From: Litoreibacter sp.
GTDB lineage: Bacteria > Pseudomonadota > Alphaproteobacteria > Rhodobacterales > Rhodobacteraceae
Assembly: GCA_013042765.1 (NCBI GenBank)
Contig: JABDPP010000079.1
Span: forward strand, 1 to 5,090
Direction of reading: 5' to 3'
DNA: 5,090 nucleotides
In this document: positions 1 through 5,090 of the stretch, one piece after another
How the letters are laid out: each line of letters begins with the position of its first letter
How positions within the stretch are numbered: the stretch's first letter is position 1
Program-made: the position numbers and the translations under genes
Notes under the pieces: model-generated
The model's input: the letters and a program-made list of their open reading frames with translations, nothing else
The model's database searches: none
What the model was told of the DNA's origin: nothing

Positions 1-698
1 AGCTGGCCGAAATCGAAGGTCATGTCGACACCAGCATTAGCGCGCCCGAATGGTTCACCATTGAGGTCGACTTTCAGAATGCCGCTTAGTCTCCGCCCGT
101 CCCAACCGGGCAGGTTCTCGGTGGTGACTGCGAGGGGAGAACAGGCACAGGCTGGTTTTGATTGGACGAAGCCAAATCCCTTGGTCAGTTCACCGGGGAT
201 CAGGTTGCGCAGGCTGATATCGTTTAGAAGCATGACAAAGGCGATCTTTCCGGCCGCCGCCTCGGAGGAGATACCCTGTGGCACATCATTCGTGATTACC
301 GCTATCTCAGCCTCGAAGTCGATGCCCCAGTCCGGGTGACCGACAATGTCTTCTGTTGGCGCGAGGAACCCGTCGGATCCACCCTGATACATCAGCGGAT
401 CGCTCCAGAAGGTCTCCGGCATGGCCGCGCCGCGGGCCTGTCGGACCAGTTCGACATGGTTCACATAGGCTGAGCCATCGAGGAACTGATAAGCGCGGGG
501 CAAAGGAGACAGTACGGCCCCCGGGTCGAAGGGTTCCGGTGCCGTGGCATGTTTCAGGATCTCGTCTTCGGACGCGGACACGTCGACAACATCCTGAAGA
601 ACGAGGCCGTCCACGGGGCGGCATGTTTCCAGATCATCAGAGACGACCAGAAGCTGTCCGTCCCGATGCCGGCCGAAAGGGCGCGTTGCCAGCTTCAC
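1..698 (-). CDS. Fumarylacetoacetate hydrolase family protein (3' part missing)
   Basis: Probable fumarylacetoacetase of homogentisate breakdown, splitting 4-fumarylacetoacetate into fumarate and acetoacetate in the cytoplasm. 232 codons are visible; the C-terminus lies beyond the left edge. It reads as the short FAA hydrolase type of roughly 320-340 residues, not the ~420-residue animal-type enzyme. The N-terminal section (residues 1 to about 65) begins VKLAT. The catalytic domain follows, with PLPRAY (65-70), AYVNHVELVR (77-86), the metal-binding ExE pair E129/E131 in DFEAEIAV, and D160 in LLNDISLRN as likely third ligand. KGFGFVQSKP (173-182) is also typical. The start is GTG: GAGG lies 8 nt upstream, and the first residues match the MKLAT opening I recall for relatives. 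An in-frame GTG at 740 would add 14 poorly conserved-looking residues. It lies 67 nt after hmgA and is presumably cotranscribed. The family is secure. The exact substrate is inferred from context, since other family members act on different acylpyruvate-like compounds. Confidence 0.9.
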   Translation of the reverse strand, partial: MKLATRPFGRHRDGQLLVVSDDLETCRPVDGLVLQDVVDVSASEDEILKHATAPEPFDPGAVLSPLPRAYQFLDGSAYVNHVELVRQARGAAMPETFWSDPLMYQGGSDGFLAPTEDIVGHPDWGIDFEAEIAVITNDVPQGISSEAAAGKIAFVMLLNDISLRNLIPGELTKGFGFVQSKPACACSPLAVTTENLPGWDGRRLSGILKVDLNGEPFGRANAGVDMTFDFGQ

Positions 699-729
699 GC
701 CGAATACCTCGCCCGAACGGGGCGCGCCT

Positions 730-741
730 GGTGCGCGCACC
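730..741. repeat. 12-bp perfect palindrome between hmgA and the FAA hydrolase gene
   Basis: GGTGCGCGCACC is its own reverse complement and sits in the 67-nt spacer after the hmgA stop, about 20 nt upstream of the GAGG of the next gene. An 8-bp palindrome, GGCGCGCC, lies beside it at 721-728. In RNA the 12-mer has little room for a loop, and no T-run follows, so it is not a terminator. It could be incidental in GC-rich DNA or could influence translation of the downstream gene. Confidence 0.4.
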
Positions 742-765
742 GTCCATGGTTCACGGATTTGATGC

Positions 766-2103
766 TCATTTCACCCCCGGAGTGCCATCGAATTTCTTCT
801 CCAAGCCGTCCCAGCACTCGATGTAGTCATCCTGAAGCGGAGCTTCCTTTGCGGCGAACTCGGTCAGATGCTGCGGAAAGCGGGTCTCGAGCATGAACGA
901 CATCGTATTGTCCAGTTTTTCAGCTTCCAGTTTCGCATTCGACGCGCCTTCAAAGGCCGTGCCATCCGGGCCATGCGGCAGCATCATATTGTGCAGGCTC
1001 AAGCCGCCGGGCACGAATCCCTTGGGCTTGGCGTCGTAGATCCCGTAGATGTTTCCCATAAGCTCTGACATGATGTTCTTGTGATACCATGGCGGCCGGA
1101 ATGTGTTTTCCGCCACCATCCATCGCTCGCGGAACAGGACGAAATCTATATTCGCGGTGCCTTCGACGCCCGAGGGTGCGGTCAGGACCGTGAAGATCGA
1201 GGGGTCGGGGTGATCAAAGAGGATCGCACCGACCGGGCTGAACGTGCGCAGGTCGTATTTGCAGGGCGCGTAGTTGCCATGCCAGGCAACCACGTCCAGA
1301 GGTGAATGGCCGATGAATGTCTCATGGAACTGGCCACACCATTTGATGACAACACGACTGCGGGCATCGCGATCCTCATAGGCCGCAACAGGTGTCTTGA
1401 AGTCGCGCGGATTGGCGAGGCAATTGGCGCCGATCGGGCCGCGCGAGGGCATGTCGAACTTCTGGCCGTAGTTCTCACAGACAAAACCGCGTGCAGGACC
1501 CTCCAGTACCTCCACCCGGAACACCATGCCGCGTGGGAGTATCGCGATTTCCTTCGGCTCTAGGTCGATGATCCCAAGTTCTGTCGCAAATCGCAGCCGG
1601 CCCTCCTGCGGGACGACCAACAATTCGCTGTCGGCGCTATAGAAATACTCATCGTGCATGGAACGAGTCGCCAGATAGATATGCGAGGCCATCCCGACCT
1701 GGGTATTCACATCTCCTGCGGTTGTCATGGTGTGCATGCCGGAAATGAAGGTCAGATCCTCGTCTGCATGGGGCACCGGATCCCAGCGATACTGACCGAG
1801 GCTGATCACGTCTGGCATCACGTGGGGCGCTGATTTCCAGTAGGGAAGATCAATGTTCGCGAACCTGCCGGTATGTTTTACGGAAGGGCGGATCCGGTAG
1901 CACCATGTGCGCTCGTTCTGGCCGCGAGGTGCGGTAAACGCGGTCCCGCTCAGCTGTTCGGCATAGAGGCCATAGTTGCATTTCTGCGGACTGTTCATGC
2001 CTTGCGGCAGGGCGCCGGGCAGGGCCTCGGTCTCGAAATCGTTGCCGAAGCCCGGCATGTAACGGGCCCCGGAACTTGATGCGTCAGGCGATGTGTGTGC
2101 CAT
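766..2103 (-). CDS. hmgA: Homogentisate 1,2-dioxygenase
   Basis: Fe(II) ring-cleavage dioxygenase that converts homogentisate and O2 to 4-maleylacetoacetate, the central step of tyrosine/phenylalanine catabolism; cytoplasmic. The protein is 445 residues, the usual full length, and colinear with the human and Pseudomonas enzymes. Landmarks from the N-terminus are YMPGFGN, then a cupin-like central part, [12 protein letters not shown], and [10 protein letters not shown] with the catalytic-base histidine (H298). Iron ligands follow: H341 and E347 in [12 protein letters not shown] and H377 in MLPHGPDG. The spacings 43, 6 and 36 equal those between human H292, H335, E341 and H371. I chose the ATG at 2103 because AGAGGA (2108-2113) sits just upstream. 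The in-frame ATG at 2118 would add MTEDS, whose codons are that ribosome binding site. Its stop overlaps an ATG (ATGA), but that ATG opens only a 24-codon frame. It is first gene of a minus-strand operon and divergent from a MarR gene, its likely regulator. Confidence 0.97.
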   Translation of the reverse strand: MAHTSPDASSSGARYMPGFGNDFETEALPGALPQGMNSPQKCNYGLYAEQLSGTAFTAPRGQNERTWCYRIRPSVKHTGRFANIDLPYWKSAPHVMPDVISLGQYRWDPVPHADEDLTFISGMHTMTTAGDVNTQVGMASHIYLATRSMHDEYFYSADSELLVVPQEGRLRFATELGIIDLEPKEIAILPRGMVFRVEVLEGPARGFVCENYGQKFDMPSRGPIGANCLANPRDFKTPVAAYEDRDARSRVVIKWCGQFHETFIGHSPLDVVAWHGNYAPCKYDLRTFSPVGAILFDHPDPSIFTVLTAPSGVEGTANIDFVLFRERWMVAENTFRPPWYHKNIMSELMGNIYGIYDAKPKGFVPGGLSLHNMMLPHGPDGTAFEGASNAKLEAEKLDNTMSFMLETRFPQHLTEFAAKEAPLQDDYIECWDGLEKKFDGTPGVK

Positions 2104-2107
2104 GGAA

Positions 2108-2113
2108 TCCTCT
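2108..2113 (-). promoter_or_regulatory. Ribosome binding site deciding the hmgA start
   Basis: On the minus strand AGAGGA precedes the ATG at 2103 by 4 nt (5 nt from the GAGG core). No comparable purine run precedes the ATG at 2118, where the upstream bases read CTGACGCAA. The longer start would place the Shine-Dalgarno-like sequence inside the gene. Confidence 0.75.
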
Positions 2114-2133
2114 GTCATTTGCGTCAGTGGTAA

Positions 2134-2155
2134 TTGTTGCTTTTGTAACTAACAA
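2134..2155. promoter_or_regulatory. Candidate MarR-type operator in the hmgA/marR divergent spacer
   Basis: An imperfect 22-bp inverted repeat lies in the 69-bp spacer. The outer arms TTGTT (2134-2138) and AACAA (2151-2155) match perfectly; over the whole element 7 of 11 position pairs are complementary. It is AT-rich against GC-rich surroundings. Size and symmetry suit a MarR dimer site, and a protein bound here could control both divergent promoters. It lies 31 bp from the hmgA start codon and 17 bp from the marR start. I could not identify convincing -35/-10 boxes on either strand. Operator function is an inference from symmetry and position. Confidence 0.5.
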
Positions 2156-2172
2156 GCCATAGGACAGCTTTT

Positions 2173-2613
2173 ATGGCGCGTAGCGATTTTGATCTGATCG
2201 ACTTCCTTCCCTACCTCCTGAACCAGGCTGCGGAGAAGAGTAGCCTTGGGTTTCAGGCCTATTACAAGGGCACTTACGGATTTCTGCGGACCGAATGGCG
2301 GGTTTTGTTCCATCTAGGTCGCTACGGTGAAATGACCGCTGTCGAGATTGGCGCACGGGCGATGATCCACAAGACCAAGATCAGCCGGGCCGTTGCACGA
2401 CTGACGGAACGTCGCTTCCTGACGCGGCGGGAAGACATGGCGGACCGTCGGCGGGAAGTGCTGTCGCTTACACCGCTTGGCCGAAAGGCGTTCGAGGATC
2501 TGTGCGAGAAGGCGGCGGTCTATGACCGGGATTGCGTTGCAGGTCTGTCGGAGGAGGAGCAGCGCGTTCTGCGAGCCGCTTTGCGGCATCTGGCGAACAT
2601 CCCACGGGATTGA
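2173..2613 (+). CDS. MarR-family transcriptional regulator
   Basis: A 146-residue DNA-binding protein of normal MarR length, expected to act as a dimer. The N-terminal helical dimerisation part covers about residues 1-38. The winged helix follows: MTAVEIGARAMI (54-65) and the recognition helix around HKTKISRAVARLTERR (66-81). The wing contains EDMADRRREVLSLTPLG (87-103), a variant of the family's common DPRDRR-x-LxLTxxG signature. The C-terminal helix (about 104-143) completes the dimer interface and carries SEEEQRVLRAALRHL. The start is supported by AGGA (2161-2164), 8 nt upstream. Divergent placement from hmgA makes it the obvious candidate regulator of homogentisate catabolism, most simply a repressor released by an aromatic intermediate. 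That ligand is not visible in sequence. It could instead or also control the downstream thioesterase. Two cysteines (C111, C121) are present, but nothing shows redox sensing. Confidence 0.93.
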   Translation: MARSDFDLIDFLPYLLNQAAEKSSLGFQAYYKGTYGFLRTEWRVLFHLGRYGEMTAVEIGARAMIHKTKISRAVARLTERRFLTRREDMADRRREVLSLTPLGRKAFEDLCEKAAVYDRDCVAGLSEEEQRVLRAALRHLANIPRD

Positions 2614-2630
2614 CCGCGCTCTCGTTCTGT

Positions 2631-2658
2631 GTCCTCACACGGGCAAGAAAGAGAGGAC
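2631..2658 (+). promoter_or_regulatory. Inverted repeat covering the thioesterase ribosome binding site
   Basis: GTCCTC (2631-2636) is a perfect complement of GAGGAC (2653-2658), with a 16-nt A-rich loop. The right arm includes most of the GAGAGG Shine-Dalgarno of the next gene, whose ATG is at 2662. Folded mRNA would hide the ribosome binding site. The left arm is close behind the MarR stop codon, so a ribosome terminating there might or might not disturb it. The repeat is read directly; an effect on translation is inference, and six base pairs across a long loop is a modest structure. Confidence 0.4.
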
Positions 2659-2661
2659 GTC

Positions 2662-3075
2662 ATGGCACATTCGGAAGTCGAGCCGCACTTGATTGAGGAT
2701 CACTACCCGCTGCAAAGCCATATCGGGTTTAAGATGACGGGCTGGGACCGTGATTATGCGCGCTTTGAATTGCCATTGGAGCCGTTCCTGATGAACCGTT
2801 ATGGCATCCCGCATGGCGGTGTTTATGCCGTGTTGCTGGATACTGTCATGGGCTATTGCGGCTGCTACACGGGCGATCCGAAGGAAAAGACACTTGCCAT
2901 GACCCTGAGCATGAATACCAATTTCCTGTCCCGCCCGACAGGGGAGTTTCTTATCGGGGAAGCCTCCCGCATTGGCGGCGGCAAAAGGACGTTCTTTGCC
3001 GAAGGGACTATCCATGACGAGAACGGGACGCTCGTGGCCACAGGGTCAGGAACCTTCAGATACCGCAGCGCCTGA
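2662..3075 (+). CDS. PaaI-family hotdog-fold thioesterase
   Basis: A 137-residue cytoplasmic protein, single hotdog domain, probably hydrolysing an acyl- or aryl-CoA thioester. The diagnostic stretch is GIPHGGVYAVLLDTVMG (48-64), with the HGG turn at 51-53 and an acidic residue D60 on the central helix, as in the PaaI/YbgC-like group. LAMTLSMNTNFLSRP (78-92) is the usual strand before the substrate pocket. GKRTFFAEGTIHDENGTLVATGSGTF (107-132) forms the closing strands. The start is ATG 2662 with GAGAGG ending 5 nt upstream; an in-frame GTG at 2629 would add 11 residues but lacks a clear site. It follows the MarR gene by 48 nt on the same strand, so the two are probably cotranscribed. PaaI itself serves phenylacetate degradation, but sequence alone does not give this protein's substrate. 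A role in clearing aromatic CoA esters is speculative. Confidence 0.9.
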   Translation: MAHSEVEPHLIEDHYPLQSHIGFKMTGWDRDYARFELPLEPFLMNRYGIPHGGVYAVLLDTVMGYCGCYTGDPKEKTLAMTLSMNTNFLSRPTGEFLIGEASRIGGGKRTFFAEGTIHDENGTLVATGSGTFRYRSA

Positions 3076-3224
3076 ACGCAAAGCGCAGAATGGGATTGCA
3101 GAATCCGACCGGTAGTGGCACGACGTCACGCAAAATTTGGGCCCGGGGATCTCAGCGAGCTTCGGGGCGCCAATAGAATGCAACACCCGCCAGTATCGGC
3201 GGCGCAGCACAAGGAAGATGGCCG
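3076..3224 (+). promoter_or_regulatory. Spacer and likely leader/promoter region of leuCD
   Basis: This 149-bp gap separates the thioesterase from leuC and is the only space large enough for a leuC promoter. It holds two short perfect hairpins: GGATT/AATCC (3093-3097 and 3102-3106, loop GCAG) and CCGCC/GGCGG (3187-3191 and 3198-3202, loop AGTATC). Neither is followed by a T-run, so neither is a convincing intrinsic terminator. TAGAAT (3174-3179) resembles a -10 box, but no matching TTGACA-like -35 lies at the right distance. AAGGAAG (3211-3217) is a good ribosome binding site 7 nt before the leuC ATG. I see no leucine-codon-rich leader peptide and no T-box-like pattern. Confidence 0.5.
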
Positions 3225-4637
3225 ATGGGTACGCCGAAAACACTCTATGACAAGCTTTGGGACTCGCATGTTGTCCACGAAAGCGAAGACGGGACGTGCC
3301 TGTTGTATATCGATCGCCATCTCGTGCACGAAGTCACCAGCCCGCAAGCTTTTGAGGGTCTGCGCATGACGGGCCGCAAGGTCCGCGCACCCGAGCGTAC
3401 GATTGCGGTTCCCGATCACAACGTGCCGACCGACCCTGATCGCCTGTCAGGTATCAAGGATGAGCAATCGCGCATTCAGGTTGAGGCGCTGCGCCAGAAC
3501 GCCAAGGATTTCGGCGTGCCAATCTACGACGTCGATGACGTACGCCAGGGCATCGTCCATATCGTCGGCCCGGAACAGGGCCTGACTCTGCCGGGCATGA
3601 CTGTTGTTTGTGGTGACAGCCACACCGCCACCCACGGTGCTTTCGGGTCGCTTGCGCACGGGATCGGCACATCCGAAGTCGAACATGTTCTGGCCACCCA
3701 GACCCTGATCCAGAAAAAATCCAAGAACATGCTGGTCAAGGTTGAGGGTGAGCTGCCCCCCGGCGTGACCGCGAAAGACATTACGCTGACAGTCATTGGT
3801 ATCACCGGCACCGCTGGCGGCACCGGTCATGTGATCGAATATGCCGGCTCGGCGATCCGGGATCTGTCGATGGAAGGCCGGATGACGGTCTGCAACATGG
3901 CCATTGAAGGTGGCGCGCGCGCCGGCCTGATCGCGCCGGACGAAAAGACGTTTGAATACATCAAGGGCCGCCCGCACTCGCCGAAGGGCGAGGATCTTGA
4001 AGCCGCGCTGGCGTGGTGGAAGACTCTTCAGTCCGACGAGGGCGCTCACTACGACAAGGTCATCGAGATCAATGCCACCGATATCGCACCGGTGGTTACA
4101 TGGGGCACGTCGCCCGAAGATGTTCTGCCGATCACTGCTGACGTACCGGCGCCCGAAAGCTTTGAGGGCGGCAAGGTCGATGCTGCGGCACGCTCGCTCG
4201 ACTACATGGGGCTGGAGCCCGGAACGCCGCTCTCCGAGATCGAGATTGATACGGTCTTCATCGGCTCATGCACCAATGGCCGGATCGAGGATCTGCGCGA
4301 AGTCGCCAAGATCATGGAAGGCCGCAAGGTCAAGGAAGGCTTGCGGGCGATGATTGTCCCGGGTTCGGGACTTGTTCGACTACAGGCCGAGCAGGAAGGC
4401 ATTGCGGACAAGCTGATCGAGGCCGGTTTCGACTGGCGTCTGGCAGGCTGTTCGATGTGCCTGGGCATGAATCCAGACCAGCTCGCGCCGGAAGAACGGT
4501 GCGCCTCGACCTCCAACCGGAACTTCGAGGGGCGTCAGGGCTATAAAGGCCGCACGCATCTGATGTCGCCGGCAATGGCCGCTGCAGCTGCTGTGACAGG
4601 TCGTCTGACCGATGTGCGCGAACTGATGGAAGGATAA
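3225..4637 (+). CDS. leuC: 3-isopropylmalate dehydratase large subunit
   Basis: Catalytic [4Fe-4S] subunit of isopropylmalate isomerase, interconverting 2-isopropylmalate and 3-isopropylmalate through isopropylmaleate in leucine biosynthesis; works in the cytoplasm with LeuD. It has 470 residues, about the length of the E. coli protein (466). The start [15 protein letters not shown] is typical and is preceded by AAGGAAG. Aconitase-family landmarks are VPDHNVPT (62-69), [12 protein letters not shown] (130-141), [11 protein letters not shown] (198-208), and the cluster cysteines C349 in FIGSCTNGR with C409 and C412 in [22 protein letters not shown] (430-439) and the alanine-rich tail near 450-456 also fit. 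All three cluster cysteines are present and the frame is intact. leuD begins 5 nt after its stop, so the subunits are almost certainly cotranslated from one mRNA. Aconitase and homoaconitase large subunits are relatives, but length, motifs and the adjacent leuD make LeuC clear. Confidence 0.98.
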   Translation: MGTPKTLYDKLWDSHVVHESEDGTCLLYIDRHLVHEVTSPQAFEGLRMTGRKVRAPERTIAVPDHNVPTDPDRLSGIKDEQSRIQVEALRQNAKDFGVPIYDVDDVRQGIVHIVGPEQGLTLPGMTVVCGDSHTATHGAFGSLAHGIGTSEVEHVLATQTLIQKKSKNMLVKVEGELPPGVTAKDITLTVIGITGTAGGTGHVIEYAGSAIRDLSMEGRMTVCNMAIEGGARAGLIAPDEKTFEYIKGRPHSPKGEDLEAALAWWKTLQSDEGAHYDKVIEINATDIAPVVTWGTSPEDVLPITADVPAPESFEGGKVDAAARSLDYMGLEPGTPLSEIEIDTVFIGSCTNGRIEDLREVAKIMEGRKVKEGLRAMIVPGSGLVRLQAEQEGIADKLIEAGFDWRLAGCSMCLGMNPDQLAPEERCASTSNRNFEGRQGYKGRTHLMSPAMAAAAAVTGRLTDVRELMEG

Positions 4638-4642
4638 AGATC

Positions 4643-5090
4643 ATGGAAAAATTCGAAAAAATCTCCGGCGTGGCTGCGCCTCTGCCCCTGATCAATATCG
4701 ACACCGACATGATCATCCCCAAGCAATTCCTGAAGACAATCAAGCGTTCGGGGCTCGGCGTGAACCTGTTTGACGAGATGCGTTACAACGAAGACGGCAG
4801 CGAAGCGGCTGATTTCGTCTTGAACAAGGATGCTTACCGTGACGCGGAAATCCTCGTTGCTGGTGACAATTTCGGCTGTGGATCGTCGCGGGAGCATGCG
4901 CCTTGGGCAATCAAGGATTTCGGGATCCGCTGCGTGATTGCACCGTCTTTCGCGGACATCTTCTACAACAACTGCTTCAAGAACGGGATCCTGCCGGTGG
5001 TTTTGCCGCAAGAGCAGGTCGATATCCTGATGAAAGATGCGGAGAAGGGCTCGAACGCACGTATCGAAGTGGATCTGGAAAGCCAGACAA
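4643..5090 (+). CDS. leuD: 3-isopropylmalate dehydratase small subunit (3' end missing)
   Basis: Small (swivel-domain) subunit that pairs with LeuC and contributes substrate recognition in the isopropylmalate isomerase. 149 complete codons are visible; the family's bacterial long form is about 200 residues, so roughly a quarter is beyond the right edge. The N-terminus [22 protein letters not shown] carries the conserved [13 protein letters not shown] (19-31). The aconitase small-subunit signature [16 protein letters not shown] is at 74-89, followed by [23 protein letters not shown] (97-119). The start is the ATG with AAGGA (4630-4634) 8 nt upstream; that site lies inside the end of leuC, consistent with translational coupling. 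No frameshift is seen. leuB or other leucine genes often follow in related bacteria, but nothing downstream is visible here. Confidence 0.97.
   Translation, partial: MEKFEKISGVAAPLPLINIDTDMIIPKQFLKTIKRSGLGVNLFDEMRYNEDGSEAADFVLNKDAYRDAEILVAGDNFGCGSSREHAPWAIKDFGIRCVIAPSFADIFYNNCFKNGILPVVLPQEQVDILMKDAEKGSNARIEVDLESQT

Noticed and set aside
356..826. Long plus-strand open frame opposite the FAA hydrolase and the end of hmgA
   Set aside because: It is arginine/proline-rich low-information sequence antisense to two well-supported genes, typical of a GC-rich shadow frame.
3093..3106. GGATT/AATCC hairpin as a rho-independent terminator of the thioesterase unit
   Set aside because: The stem is only 5 bp and is followed by GACCGG, not a T-run, so it does not meet the terminator pattern.
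3115..3369. Open frame through the leuC leader as a leucine attenuator peptide
   Set aside because: No cluster of leucine codons and no alternative terminator structure; the frame runs on inside leuC as a shadow.
3447..4049. 200-codon minus-strand open frame inside leuC
   Set aside because: It is fully antisense to the conserved leuC frame, and its translation shows no recognisable family features.
4541..5011. 156-codon minus-strand frame across the leuC/leuD junction
   Set aside because: It overlaps two conserved genes on the opposite strand; its length reflects codon bias, not coding.

Overview
The window looks like ordinary chromosome from an alphaproteobacterium. The moderately GC-rich coding sequence and the LeuC/LeuD sequences suggest Rhodobacterales or Hyphomonadaceae. 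This placement is an impression from sequence style, not a computed phylogeny. Genes are tightly packed. I see no insertion sequence, tRNA, rRNA, CRISPR array or prophage gene, and no stretch over 300 bases lacks a gene.

Left part (1-2172): a minus-strand aromatic catabolic operon. hmgA (homogentisate 1,2-dioxygenase) is followed downstream by a fumarylacetoacetate hydrolase family gene that runs off the left edge. Together they cover ring cleavage and the final hydrolysis of the homogentisate branch of tyrosine/phenylalanine breakdown. The intervening isomerase step is not in the window.

Middle part (2173-3075): a MarR-family regulator reads divergently from hmgA. Their 69-bp shared spacer holds an imperfect AT-rich inverted repeat that could be its operator. 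A small PaaI-type hotdog thioesterase gene follows the regulator by 48 bp, on the same strand. An inverted repeat in that gap would cover the thioesterase ribosome binding site.

Right part (3076-5090): after a 149-bp spacer with two short GC hairpins come leuC and leuD, only 5 bp apart. They encode the two subunits of 3-isopropylmalate dehydratase (leucine biosynthesis). leuD is cut by the right edge at about residue 149.

The window therefore joins a probably substrate-induced catabolic module to a biosynthetic operon, with the boundary most likely at 3076-3224. I found no convincing new system. The observations worth a second look are the candidate operator, the shielded ribosome binding site, the short-form FAA hydrolase in the fumarylacetoacetase position, and the start-site corrections.
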